From Beijerinckiaceae bacterium (GTDB lineage: Bacteria; Pseudomonadota; Alphaproteobacteria; Rhizobiales; Beijerinckiaceae), in contig JAPZUD010000006.1 in the NCBI GenBank assembly GCA_027533425.1, forward strand, positions 248,001-312,000: a DNA stretch of 64,000 bases, given 5' to 3'. The notes beneath the pieces are model-generated. The model searched no databases, was not told the origin of the DNA, and saw only the letters and a program-made list of their open reading frames with translations. Below, in pieces: positions 30,732-40,277 of this stretch. Every line of letters starts with the position of its first letter. Within the stretch, counting starts at the first letter, position 1. A program made the position numbers and the translations under genes.

Positions 30732-32486
30732 ATGAACAACCAGAATGGCCTTCGGCCGGATCCCGCCGGCCCTGCCCCGGAACACGCGCCGGATGTCGCC
30801 ACGGGCGGCTTCGACATTGCCCATGCCGGCACCGATCTCGGCGAGGCCACCTATTCCTGGAACATCGAGACCGACCACGTGACCTGGAGCGTCGATGCGG
30901 CCCAGATCTTCGGGGTCCGGGATCTCTCGCCGCTCAGCACCGGCACCGTCTTCGCAACGCTTGTCGACCAGGCGAGCCCCACTTCCCGCCACGCCGAGAT
31001 TTTCGAGAGCGAGGGCCGCGATCCCGGGACAGGCGTCAATTTCGCTGCCCGCTACCTCGTCAACCCAGCGCCGGGCACCCGGTTCTGGATCGAGGATAGC
31101 GGCCGCTGGTTCGCCAACGAGGCCGGCCGGCCTCGCCTCGTCCACGGGGTCTGCCGGCGCATCCTCGCGCCGACTGCCGAGGAGATGGCGCTGGTGACCA
31201 AGCGCCAGTATGATCCGGCGACCGGCGCCCTGACCCGCGCCGATTTCTGCAACGCCCTTGCCCATGCGATTGACAGTACCGCGAAGGATACGCGGGGCCT
31301 GGTCCTGATGATGGTGGCGATCAACGATCTTGCCCAGCTGAACCGGCAATATGGCTATCAGATCGGCGACGAGGTGATTGCCGCCATCGTGCGCCGCCTG
31401 CGCGGCATGATCCGCCGCCGCGATACGCTCGGCCGCTACGCCACCAACAAGATCGGGCTGATCCTTGCGCCCAGCCTGGCCGAACATATGGAATTCGTGG
31501 CCAACCGCCTTGCCTCGGGCATCCGCTCGCAGCCGATCGAGACCAGCGCCGGTTCCATTTCCGTCTCGGTCCATATCGGCGGCGTCGCCGTTCCGCTGGA
31601 AGCGAAAACGACGATGGAAGCGCTCCATGCCTGCGAGGAAGCGCTCACCGATGCCGGCGAGCGGGGCGACACCACCTTTGTCGCCTATTCGAGCAACCCG
31701 GATATCGCCTCGCAGCGCTCGACGAACCGCGAATCAACCGATCTCGTCCTCTCGGCACTGAACGAGCGCCGGATCCGCTTGGCCTTCCAGCCGATCGTCT
31801 CCTCGAAAACCGGCAATATCGCGATGTACGAATCGCTGGTGCGCATGGTCACGCCCGAGGGCGAATGGCTTGGCGCCTCGCAGATCGTGCCTGTGGCGGA
31901 ACGGCTCGGCTTCCTGCATCTCGTCGACCACCGCGTGATGGAACTTGCCATCGAGACTTTGCGCGAGCGGCCGGACATCACCCTCACCTTCAATGTCGGG
32001 GTCGACACCGCCCTTCACCATGACTGGATGGCCGCCTTCCGCGCGCAGATCGCGCTCGACCGCAGCGTCGCCGCCCGGCTGATCGTCGAGATCACCGAAA
32101 CCTCGCTCATCGAGGACATCAACGCCGCGCGCAGCCTGATCGAGGGCATCAAGGAATGCGGCGCCCGCGTTGCCATCGATGATTTCGGCGCCGGGCATAC
32201 CTCGTTCCGCAACATGCGCCTGCTGCCGATCGACATCCTCAAGATCGACGGCACCTTCATCAAGAATCTCGCCCGCTCGGCGGATGACCGGTTTTTCGTG
32301 CAGACCCTGCTGCAGCTCGCCCGCCATCTGAAGATCGAGACTGTCGCCGAATGGGTCCAGGACGAGGAAACCGCCGCGCTGCTCACTTCCTGGCGGGTCG
32401 AATACCTGCAGGGTGACTTCCTCGGCACGGCGATGGATGGCATGCCCGCCCGGAAGACCGAATCGCCGGCGCGGCGCCTCGCCTGA
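30732..32486 (+). CDS. GGDEF-EAL protein (degenerate GGDEF, near-canonical EAL)
   Basis: QPIVSSKTGNIAMYESLVRM, EITETSLIE, AIDDFGAGHTSFRNM, DILKIDGTFI; GGDEF position reads YATNKI. Confidence 0.9.
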   Translation: MNNQNGLRPDPAGPAPEHAPDVATGGFDIAHAGTDLGEATYSWNIETDHVTWSVDAAQIFGVRDLSPLSTGTVFATLVDQASPTSRHAEIFESEGRDPGTGVNFAARYLVNPAPGTRFWIEDSGRWFANEAGRPRLVHGVCRRILAPTAEEMALVTKRQYDPATGALTRADFCNALAHAIDSTAKDTRGLVLMMVAINDLAQLNRQYGYQIGDEVIAAIVRRLRGMIRRRDTLGRYATNKIGLILAPSLAEHMEFVANRLASGIRSQPIETSAGSISVSVHIGGVAVPLEAKTTMEALHACEEALTDAGERGDTTFVAYSSNPDIASQRSTNRESTDLVLSALNERRIRLAFQPIVSSKTGNIAMYESLVRMVTPEGEWLGASQIVPVAERLGFLHLVDHRVMELAIETLRERPDITLTFNVGVDTALHHDWMAAFRAQIALDRSVAARLIVEITETSLIEDINAARSLIEGIKECGARVAIDDFGAGHTSFRNMRLLPIDILKIDGTFIKNLARSADDRFFVQTLLQLARHLKIETVAEWVQDEETAALLTSWRVEYLQGDFLGTAMDGMPARKTESPARRLA

Positions 32487-32555
32487 AGGCGGGCTACCCC
32501 GCCTGCCATCAAGCTCTCCGCGTGGATGAGGGGCGTCGGGCTCAGGCCCGCGCCC

Positions 32556-33095
32556 TCATTTTCCCTTCTTCCGGGTGGGATCGGCTTCCGTCTCGCCAGC
32601 CTTCGGCGGGGCAAAGGGCGTGAAGGCCCGCATGGCCTCCTGGAAGATCGCCATATTGTTGCGCACCTGCTCCTCCATGGCCGCGGCCATGGGGTTCTGG
32701 CCGAACGCGCCGGCGGTAAAGGCATTGGTGCCGAAGCCCTTGGCGAATTGCTCGCGGAGTTTCTGCTGGTCGGCCATGAACTGACCGAGCGAGAATTCGA
32801 GATAGCGCGGCACGAGGGCCTGCATGTTGTCGCCATAGAACTGGATCAGCTGGCGCAGGAACGCAATGGGCAGCAGGAACTGGCCCTTGTTCTCCTGCTC
32901 GAAGATGATCTGCGTCAGCACGGAGCGGGTGATGTCCTCGCCCGTCTTGGCATCGGTCACCTGGAATTCCTCGCCCTGACGGACCATAAGCGCCAGATCT
33001 TCCAGCGTCACATAGGAGCTGGTGCCCGTGTGGTAGAGGCGCCGGTTCGCATATTTCTTGATGACCGTCGGTTCTTTCGAGCCCTGCTCCGCCAT
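32556..33095 (-). CDS. phaR: Polyhydroxyalkanoate synthesis repressor PhaR
   Basis: TVIKKYANRRLYHTGTSSYVTLEDLALMVRQGEEFQVTDAKTGEDITRSVLTQIIFEQE. Confidence 0.95.
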   Translation of the reverse strand: MAEQGSKEPTVIKKYANRRLYHTGTSSYVTLEDLALMVRQGEEFQVTDAKTGEDITRSVLTQIIFEQENKGQFLLPIAFLRQLIQFYGDNMQALVPRYLEFSLGQFMADQQKLREQFAKGFGTNAFTAGAFGQNPMAAAMEEQVRNNMAIFQEAMRAFTPFAPPKAGETEADPTRKKGK

Positions 33096-33215
33096 GCCGT
33101 CTCCCTGTGCCGGTTCTGCGCCACGCCACGCGCTCGCCCTGCGAACATAGTGGCCCAGGCGGCACCTATCACGCAAACGCAACCATCGTATGCCCTTCTT
33201 ACTCTTGTTTCTGGC

Positions 33216-33245
33216 TTGACGATAGTTTCTTGGCAAGTCTGATAG
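33216..33245 (+). promoter_or_regulatory. Putative sigma70-like promoter of phaA
   Basis: TTGACG-N18-TGATAG upstream of phaA. Confidence 0.4.
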
Positions 33246-33308
33246 AGGGAAGAGTTAAGCCCGAAGCCTGAGGAACAGGTCGGGCCGGAACGAGGCGAGG
33301 AGAGCTAA

Positions 33309-34484
33309 ATGTCGAAATCGATTGTTATCGCGAGCGCGGCCCGGACCCCCGTCGGGTCCTTCAACGGCGCTTTTGCCGAAATGCCCGCGCACCAGCTCGG
33401 TGCCCTCGCCATCAAGGGCGCGCTGGACCGCGCCAAGGTTTCCGGCGAGGAAGTCGACGAGGTGATTCTCGGCCAGGTCCTCTCGGCCGGCCAGGGCCAG
33501 AACCCGGCCCGCCAGGCCGCGATGGCGGCCGGCATTCCCCAGGAAAAGACGGCCTGGGCGCTGAACCAGCTCTGCGGTTCGGGCCTGCGCACCGTGGCGA
33601 TCGGCATGCAGCAGATCGCCAACGGCGACGCGCAGATCATCGTGGCCGGCGGCCAGGAATCCATGACGCTCTCGCCGCATGTCGCCTATCTGCGCGCCGG
33701 CACGAAAATGGGCGACATGAAGATGCTCGATTCGATGCTGAAGGATGGCCTGCTCGATGCCTTCCAAGGCTATCATATGGGCACCACCGCGGAGAACATT
33801 GCCGCGAAATGGCAGCTCACCCGCGAGGAACAGGATGCCTTTGCCGTCGGCTCGCAGAACAAGGCCGAGGCCGCCCAGAAGGCCGGGAAGTTCAAGGACG
33901 AGATCATCGCCGTCACGGTGAAGACCCGCAAGGGCGATATCGTCGTCGATGCCGATGAATATCCCCGCCACGGCGCCACGCTCGACGGCATGGCGAAGCT
34001 GAAGCCCGCCTTCTCGAAGGATGGCACCGTCACTGCCGGCAACGCCTCCGGCATCAATGACGGCGCGGCCGCCGCAGTCCTGATGAGCGAAGCGGAAGCC
34101 GCCCGCCGCGGCGTCACCCCGCTGGCCCGCATCGTCTCCTGGGCGACCTGCGGCGTCGACCCGGCCATCATGGGCACGGGCCCGATCCCGGCCTCGCGCC
34201 GGGCACTGGAAAAGGCCGGCTGGAAAGTCTCCGATCTTGACCTCGTCGAGGCCAACGAGGCCTTCGCGGCCCAGGCCCTCGCCGTGAACAAGGATATGGG
34301 CTGGGACCCGGCGATCGTGAACGTCAATGGCGGCGCCATCGCCATCGGCCATCCGATCGGCGCCTCCGGCGCCCGCATCCTGAATACCCTGCTTTTTGAA
34401 ATGCAACGCCGGGGGGCCAGGAAGGGCCTCGCGACGCTCTGCATCGGCGGCGGCATGGGCGTCGCCCTGTGCGTCGAACGTTGA
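33309..34484 (+). CDS. phaA: Acetyl-CoA C-acetyltransferase
   Basis: [19 protein letters not shown]...[18 protein letters not shown]...[20 protein letters not shown]...CIGGGMG. Confidence 0.97.
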   Translation: MSKSIVIASAARTPVGSFNGAFAEMPAHQLGALAIKGALDRAKVSGEEVDEVILGQVLSAGQGQNPARQAAMAAGIPQEKTAWALNQLCGSGLRTVAIGMQQIANGDAQIIVAGGQESMTLSPHVAYLRAGTKMGDMKMLDSMLKDGLLDAFQGYHMGTTAENIAAKWQLTREEQDAFAVGSQNKAEAAQKAGKFKDEIIAVTVKTRKGDIVVDADEYPRHGATLDGMAKLKPAFSKDGTVTAGNASGINDGAAAAVLMSEAEAARRGVTPLARIVSWATCGVDPAIMGTGPIPASRRALEKAGWKVSDLDLVEANEAFAAQALAVNKDMGWDPAIVNVNGGAIAIGHPIGASGARILNTLLFEMQRRGARKGLATLCIGGGMGVALCVER

Positions 34485-34509
34485 TTGCTTATATTTTTCA
34501 GGAGATTGA

Positions 34510-34725
34510 ATGGAAAAGACGACAACGCTGTATCGCCTCCTGACCGGACCGGATGACGCCAGTTTCTGTCACCGCGTCAGCGAAGCGCTCAGCCGGGGCT
34601 GGCAATTGCATGGCAGCCCCAGCCTGACCTACGATGCCGGGCGCAAGCAGGTCATCGCAGGCCAGGCGATCATCAAGGTCAGGGCCGGTGGCTATGCGCC
34701 GGATCTCGACCTGAAATCGGAATAG
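34510..34725 (+). CDS. DUF1737 domain-containing protein
   Basis: TTTLYRLLTGPDDASFCHRVSEALSRGWQLHGSPSLTYD. Confidence 0.85.
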   Translation: MEKTTTLYRLLTGPDDASFCHRVSEALSRGWQLHGSPSLTYDAGRKQVIAGQAIIKVRAGGYAPDLDLKSE

Positions 34726-34887
34726 GCGGGACTTCCCGCCAGGACGACCGGGCGGGGGCAACCCCGCCCTTCTCATCGGCGAGGGGCCTTCCCGCAAGGG
34801 CCGGCCCGCCCGCCGCACCAACCAGACGCTGTCCGGGCGCGAAGAACCGGCAGCAGAAAAAGGCCGCAGCGTTCGAGGAGGAACATC

Positions 34888-35613
34888 ATGGCACGGGTAG
34901 CATTGGTTACGGGGGGGTCGCGCGGGATCGGCGCGGCGATCTCGAAGGCCCTCAAGGCGGCGGGATACAATGTGGCGGCCAGCTATGCCGGCAATGACGA
35001 GGCCGCAGCGGCCTTCACCAAGGAAACCGGCATCCCGACCTACAAATGGGACGTCTCGGATTTCGATGCCTGCGCCGCCGGCGTGGCGAAGGTCGAGGCC
35101 GAGCTCGGCCCGGTCGACGTGCTGGTCAACAATGCCGGCATCACCAAGGACGGCATGTTCCACAAGATGACGAAGGACCAGTGGTATGGCGTCATCAACA
35201 CCAACCTCAATTCGCTGTTCAACATGACCCGCCCGGTCTGGGAAGGCATGCGCGCCCGCAAGTTCGGCCGTGTGATCTGCATTTCCTCGGTCAATGGCCA
35301 GAAGGGCCAGATGGGCCAGGTGAACTATTCGGCCGCCAAGGCCGGCGATATCGGCTTCGTCAAGGCGCTCGCCCAGGAAGGCGCCCGCGCCGGCATCACC
35401 GTCAACGCGATCTGCCCCGGCTACATTGCCACCGAGATGGTCCGCGCGATTGATCCGGGCGTGCTGGAAAAGGCGATCCTGCCGCAGATCCCGGTCGGGC
35501 GCCTCGGCGAGCCGGAGGAAATCGCCCGCGCGGTGGTGTTCCTCGCGGCGGACGAGGCCGGCTTCATCACCGGCTCGACCCTCTCCGCCAATGGCGGCCA
35601 GCTGATGAGCTGA
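34888..35613 (+). CDS. phaB: Acetoacetyl-CoA reductase
   Basis: MARVALVTGGSRGIGAAISKALKAAGYNVAASYAGND...YSAAKAGDIGFVKALAQEGA. Confidence 0.96.
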   Translation: MARVALVTGGSRGIGAAISKALKAAGYNVAASYAGNDEAAAAFTKETGIPTYKWDVSDFDACAAGVAKVEAELGPVDVLVNNAGITKDGMFHKMTKDQWYGVINTNLNSLFNMTRPVWEGMRARKFGRVICISSVNGQKGQMGQVNYSAAKAGDIGFVKALAQEGARAGITVNAICPGYIATEMVRAIDPGVLEKAILPQIPVGRLGEPEEIARAVVFLAADEAGFITGSTLSANGGQLMS

Positions 35614-35616
35614 GGC

Positions 35617-36087
35617 TCAGGCAAGGTCGGCAAGAACGGCTTCGTGGCCCTCCACGAAGCGGCTCTTGCCTTTCTCCCCGATCCGATGGCCTTCCGCCTC
35701 GAGGAAGGCCGCCTGCAGCCGGATCCCGCCGGGATATTTCGGATTGAGCGAGCCGTCCGAACGCAGGGCGCGCCAGAACGGTGTCACGGCCTCGGTCCCG
35801 AGTTCCCGCATCTCCAGCGCCGCACGGGCGGCAATCCCGATGAAGATCGCCGTCGAGACCGGGCAGGCAATCGTCGTGCCGTGCCGCCGGGCAAGGCATT
35901 GCCGGATGTCGTCGAGCGTTGTCACCCGGCCCGCCGGCACCTGCCGCAGGATCGAATCGACTTCGGCAGGCGTTGAGACGATCATGGACGCTCCGGGCGG
36001 GCCCCAATGCCGTGCGCCCTCGGGCAGGGATTCCACCCTTTTGGGCTGCCGGACCTGCTGCAACTGCGCAATCGCCGATTTCGCCAT
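35617..36087 (-). CDS. MGMT/alkyltransferase-like family protein
   Basis: VPAGRVTTLDDIRQCLARRHGTTIACPVSTAIFIGIAARAALE...TPFWRALRSDGSLNPKYPGGIRLQAAFLEAEGHRIG. Confidence 0.8.
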   Translation of the reverse strand: MAKSAIAQLQQVRQPKRVESLPEGARHWGPPGASMIVSTPAEVDSILRQVPAGRVTTLDDIRQCLARRHGTTIACPVSTAIFIGIAARAALEMRELGTEAVTPFWRALRSDGSLNPKYPGGIRLQAAFLEAEGHRIGEKGKSRFVEGHEAVLADLA

Positions 36088-36246
36088 CTCTCCTCCTCCG
36101 GGACGGGTTGATCCTTGGCGAATCCTGCCGCGGACCGCGCCCTTCGGCAACCGGTCAACCGGGCCGTGATTTCTATCTCAGGTTGCTGACTTCGCCCACG
36201 CCGAAAGCCGCGCAGGCTCGCGCCGCGCGGATATGGCGAAGGAAAG

Positions 36247-36405
36247 CGGGGTCCCGCCGGCTTCGTCGCCGGTTCGGAAACGTAAAGAGGGTGGGCGTGA
36301 ACCGGCCCGGAAGGCAAGGCGGGACCCCGTTCCGGCGGGGGCTGCGAGAATTCGCGGCTTCCCCCGCCGTTCACCGCGGGGAGGAACGGTCCGGATCCGG
36401 CCTTG
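36247..36405. other. Highly structured intergenic element with nested inverted repeats (candidate ncRNA, leader or MITE-like element)
   Basis: CGGGGTCCCGCC/GGCGGGACCCCG 12-bp perfect IR, CCGGTTC/GAACCGG 7-bp nested IR, GGCGGGGG/CCCCCGCC, CCGTTCC/GGAACGG, CAAGGC/GCCTTG. Confidence 0.6.
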
Positions 36406-36606
36406 TTCCCGTGGCGATGGGTGCAGTCTAGGCCCGGTCCGCCTCAGCGGGGAAAACCCGCCCCATTCAGCCAGCGCACAACATCGCAAGGCGCTGATCC
36501 GGCAAAGGTTTTTCCTTCCGATCCACACAAGGCGCGCGCTGTCGAAAGTTTTTCTGTCGCCCCCGGGGCTTTCCAGCAGGCGGGCGGCGGCGTATTGCCT
36601 CGCAGC

Positions 36607-37488
36607 ATGACCTTGCCTGACACTGCTTCCCGCCCGGGCCTTTCCCTTTCCACCCTGGCCGGCCTCGGCGCCATCCTGCTCTGGGGCCTTCTTGCCCTGC
36701 TGACGGCCTCGACCGCCGGCGTGCCGCCCTTCCTGCTGACAGCGCTCACCTTCGCGATCGGCGGCGGGCTTGGCCTCCTCGTGCTGATCCTGCGCGGGCA
36801 ACTCGGCCGGCTGCGCCAGCCTGCCGGCGCATGGGCGCTCGGTGTGGGCGGCCTGTTCGGCTACCATGCCGTCTATTTCGCCGCGCTGAAATCCGCCCCG
36901 CCGGCCGAGGCGAGCCTCATCGCCTATCTCTGGCCGCTGCTGATCGTGCTCTTCTCGGGCCTGCTGCCGGGCGAGAAGCTGGGCCTGCGCCCGGTTTTCG
37001 GCGCGATTGCCGGGTTTGCCGGCGTGCTGCTGCTGGCCCTCGCCAAAGGCGGGATCGGCGCCGGCTCGGCAATCCCCTGGCTGGGTTACGGCCTGGCCCT
37101 CGCCTGCGCTTTCCTCTGGGCCGGCTATTCCGTGCTCTCGCGCCGCTTTGCCGAGGTGCCGACCGAGGCCGTTGTCGGCAATTGCCTCGTCACGGCGCTG
37201 CTCGCCGCCCTCGCCCATCTCGCGCTCGAACCGGCCGGCCTGCCGCAGGGCGCGGGAACCTGGCTGGCGATCCTCGCGCTCGGGCTCGGCCCGGTCGGCG
37301 CAGCCTTCTTTCTCTGGGATATCGGGATGAAGAAGGGCGATATCCGCTTTCTCGGCACTGCCTCCTACGCGGCGCCGGTGATCTCGACCCTCGCGCTGGT
37401 GGCGGCAGGCCGGGCGGAAGCCGGCTGGCCCCTCGCCCTGGCCTGCCTGCTCATCGTCGGCGGTGCGGTGATCGCAAGGCCGCGCTGA
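36607..37488 (+). CDS. DMT family (EamA) transporter, YddG-like
   Basis: Polytopic; FGYHAVYFAALKSAPPAEASLIAYLWPLLIVLFS. Confidence 0.9.
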   Translation: MTLPDTASRPGLSLSTLAGLGAILLWGLLALLTASTAGVPPFLLTALTFAIGGGLGLLVLILRGQLGRLRQPAGAWALGVGGLFGYHAVYFAALKSAPPAEASLIAYLWPLLIVLFSGLLPGEKLGLRPVFGAIAGFAGVLLLALAKGGIGAGSAIPWLGYGLALACAFLWAGYSVLSRRFAEVPTEAVVGNCLVTALLAALAHLALEPAGLPQGAGTWLAILALGLGPVGAAFFLWDIGMKKGDIRFLGTASYAAPVISTLALVAAGRAEAGWPLALACLLIVGGAVIARPR

Positions 37489-37491
37489 ACC

Positions 37492-38250
37492 TCAGCGCTT
37501 GCGGCGCCAATAGGCGGCGGAATAGACCGGCACGAAGCCCAGCGAGCCATAGAGCCCCTGCGCCGCTTCGTTCTCGCTGGCAACCTGCAGGAACATCCGT
37601 TTCGCCCCGGCCTGATGCGCCCAGGCAATGATGCCCGATACCAGCCGGCGGCCATGGCCCTTGCCGCGCCTGTCCGGATCCACCATGACCGACCCGAATT
37701 CCGCCATGCCGCGATCGACCGAAACCAGCGCATAGGCCACCGGTTCGCCCCCCTCAAGCAACGTCGCGAAGCGCGTCGGCACGCGGATATTGCTGACAAT
37801 GCCCTGCAAGGCGGCGACATCGCGCTTGGCCCCGCTCTGCCAGCGGCAGGCGCCTTCGAGCCAGTCCGGCCCCGGCAGCGTATCGAGCCTGAGGCCGGCG
37901 GGAATCTCTGCCGACCGGGCCTCGCCGATCATGCCGATCGAGCCATCCTCGGCCGCATAGCCATCCTGTTCCAGCATCCGCATCACGGCCGGGCGGACCA
38001 GCGGCGAGAGCCGGATCGACGGCGGCAGCCCGGCCGCATTGTAGAGGCATTCGATATGCCGCAGGGTCTCGGAATCGAGATTGCTGGCGGGCTTGACGCA
38101 GCAGGCCGAGTTCGCGCGGCCGGAATAGCCCCTCGCGAACCGGCAGAGCCAGTCGCCGACCAGCACGGTCTGGTGGCTCGGCCAGCAATTGATCAGACGT
38201 TCCTCGCAGGCCTGCACATCGCCGAGGCCCCCGAACAAAGCTGCGCTCAT
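37492..38250 (-). CDS. GNAT family N-acetyltransferase
   Basis: EFGSVMVDPDRRGKGHGRRLVSGIIAWAHQAGAKRMFLQVASENEAAQGLYGSLGF. Confidence 0.92.
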   Translation of the reverse strand: MSAALFGGLGDVQACEERLINCWPSHQTVLVGDWLCRFARGYSGRANSACCVKPASNLDSETLRHIECLYNAAGLPPSIRLSPLVRPAVMRMLEQDGYAAEDGSIGMIGEARSAEIPAGLRLDTLPGPDWLEGACRWQSGAKRDVAALQGIVSNIRVPTRFATLLEGGEPVAYALVSVDRGMAEFGSVMVDPDRRGKGHGRRLVSGIIAWAHQAGAKRMFLQVASENEAAQGLYGSLGFVPVYSAAYWRRKR

Positions 38251-38717
38251 GCCCGGCCTCCCGGCTTGCGCGGCGTCGGCCGCCAGTCCGGCGGGGCCAT
38301 CTCGAACCCGTCGAAGGTGAAGCCCGGCGCGACCGTGCAGCCCACCAGGGTCCAGGCGCCTAGGGAGGTCGCGCTCTGCCAATGGCCCTTCGGCACGATG
38401 ATCTGCGGCCGTTGGCCTGCCTCGAGTACCGGGCCGAGATGCTGCGCCGCCGCATCATGCCCGTTCGGGCTGATCGTGATGACCATCGGAGCGCCGGCAT
38501 AATAGTGCCAGATCTCGGCCGCATCGACACGGTGCCATTCGGATACCTCGCCCGCCTCGAGCAGGTAATAGATCGCCGTGCCGACCGAGCGCCCCGCCGC
38601 ATCGGCCTCGGGGTCGCGGAAGGTCTCGCGGAAATGCCCGCCTTCCGGGTGGGGCTGCAGCCCGAGCTGGGCGATGATCGCGCGCGCGGTGAGCGCCGTC
38701 TGGCTTCCGTCGGACAT
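38247..38717 (-). CDS. Cupin domain protein (DUF985)
   Basis: LQPHPEGGHFRETFRD...AIYYLLEAGEVSEWHRVDAAEIWHYYAGAP. Confidence 0.92.
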   Translation of the reverse strand: MSDGSQTALTARAIIAQLGLQPHPEGGHFRETFRDPEADAAGRSVGTAIYYLLEAGEVSEWHRVDAAEIWHYYAGAPMVITISPNGHDAAAQHLGPVLEAGQRPQIIVPKGHWQSATSLGAWTLVGCTVAPGFTFDGFEMAPPDWRPTPRKPGGRA

Positions 38718-38726
38718 GCCCGCCCC

Positions 38727-39446
38727 TCAGAACCGGTTCTTGGCTTCGCGCAGGGCGGCGAATTCGGCAAGGTCCTTCGCCTTGACGAACACATTCGTGG
38801 CCCGCTCCGCGCCGATCGTCGTCGGCAGCGTGAAGTCACCCGCCGCGCGCTGCGCCTCGACCCGCGCGAGGCGGGCAGCAATGGCCTCGTTCTCCGGGGC
38901 GATATGGGCGCAGAAACGGGCATTCGAGAGCGTGTATTCATGCCCGCAATAGACGCGCGTTTCCTCCGGCAGCGTGGCGATCCGCATCACCGAGGCATGC
39001 AGCTTCTCGATGGTCGAGCTGATCACCCGGCCGCAGCCCATCGCGAAGAGCACATCGCCGGCAAAGAACACGCCGTCCCCGGCGAAATGAAAGGCGACAT
39101 GGTCCTCGCAATGACCCGGCACATGCCAGACCGCCGCCTTCAGCGCGCCGACCTCGACCGCGTCGCCCTCGCCGACATAGCGATAGGCCTGCGGCACAGC
39201 CTCGCGCGCCAGCACCGGCGCGATCACCATGGCGCCATGCGTGGCGACGAGGGCGGGGATGCCGTCGATATGGTCCGCATGCTGGTGCGTCACGAGGATC
39301 AGATCCAGCGTCCAGCCCCGCCGCTTCAGCGCCGCCTCGATCGCCCCCGCATCCGGGGCATCGATCGCCGCAACCTTGCCCGTGGCAGGATCGCGGATCA
39401 GCACGCCGTAATTGTCCGACCGGCACAGAAACAGTTCGATATCCAC
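38727..39446 (-). CDS. gloB: Hydroxyacylglutathione hydrolase (glyoxalase II)
   Basis: LVTHQHADHIDG...HVPGHCEDHVAFHF...GDVLFAMGCGR...YCGHEYTLSNARF. Confidence 0.95.
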   Translation of the reverse strand: MDIELFLCRSDNYGVLIRDPATGKVAAIDAPDAGAIEAALKRRGWTLDLILVTHQHADHIDGIPALVATHGAMVIAPVLAREAVPQAYRYVGEGDAVEVGALKAAVWHVPGHCEDHVAFHFAGDGVFFAGDVLFAMGCGRVISSTIEKLHASVMRIATLPEETRVYCGHEYTLSNARFCAHIAPENEAIAARLARVEAQRAAGDFTLPTTIGAERATNVFVKAKDLAEFAALREAKNRF

Positions 39447-39537
39447 GCGTCCATTCCCTCATCGACAGGCCCGTCCCGCTCTGGCAATGCTTGAGCGTCG
39501 CGGCCGCGCCCTCCCTTATCATAAACCATTCGTAACC

Positions 39538-40275
39538 ATGCAACTTGATGTCGTCGATCTGAAATCCTTCTACGGCAGCCCGCTCGGCACGGTTGCGCGG
39601 GAGATGATCCTGCGTCGGGTCCGGCAGCGGTGGGAGGATCTCTCCGGGCTGGCCCTGCTCGGCCTCGGCTATGCGACACCCTATCTCGATACGCTCCGCA
39701 CGGGCACCGAACGCACCATCGCCTTCATGCCGGCCCGCCAGGGCATCGTCGCGTGGCCGCCGGGCCAGCTCTCGGCCGTCAGCCTCGTCGAGGGAACGGA
39801 CCTGCCCCTGCGCGACCAGGTGGTGGACCGCGTGCTGATGATCCATGCGCTCGAAACCTCGGATGATCCCGCCGCCCTGATGGGCGAGATCTGGCGGATC
39901 CTCGCCCCGGGTGGCCATGTGATGATCGTGGTGCCGAATCGCCGCGGCCCCTGGGCCCGGCAGGACACGACGCCTTTCGGCCACGGCCAGCCCTTCTCGA
40001 AGCGGCAGGTCACCGAATTGCTGCGCCAGGCCCTGTTCACGCCCACCCATTGGGATGAGGCCCTGTTCGTGCCGCCGATCCAGCGCGGCTTCTTCCTGCG
40101 CACGGCCCTCGCCTGGGAGCGGCTGGGCGCCAGCCTGCCCCTGCCCTTCGGCGGGGTCTATCTCGTGGAGGCGACCAAGCAGGTCTATCGCCCGGCCCTT
40201 TCCGGCAGGGCCGCGCGGGTGCGCGGGCTGCTCCAGCCGATCCTCGTGCCGAGCGGCGGCACGGCGGCGGGCTAG
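39538..40275 (+). CDS. Class I SAM-dependent methyltransferase
   Basis: VVDRVLMIHALETSDDPAALMGEIWRILAPGGHVMIVVPNRRGPWAR. Confidence 0.88.
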   Translation: MQLDVVDLKSFYGSPLGTVAREMILRRVRQRWEDLSGLALLGLGYATPYLDTLRTGTERTIAFMPARQGIVAWPPGQLSAVSLVEGTDLPLRDQVVDRVLMIHALETSDDPAALMGEIWRILAPGGHVMIVVPNRRGPWARQDTTPFGHGQPFSKRQVTELLRQALFTPTHWDEALFVPPIQRGFFLRTALAWERLGASLPLPFGGVYLVEATKQVYRPALSGRAARVRGLLQPILVPSGGTAAG

Positions 40276-40277
40276 CT

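Noticed and set aside
36240-36480. Known ncRNAs (RNase P, tmRNA, SRP RNA, 6S) in the structured gap
   Set aside because: No GAGGAAAGTCCGGGCTC-type RNase P core, no tmRNA ends and no SRP GGUCAGGUCCGGAAGGAAGC core. A 6S-like rod shape alone is not enough to call it.
36178-37218. Overlapping ORFs 36178..37218 (-) and 36233..36610 (+) in the MGMT/EamA gap
   Set aside because: Low-complexity Arg/Gly/Pro translations with no family signature; one is antisense to the EamA gene. The region is better treated as non-coding structured DNA/RNA.
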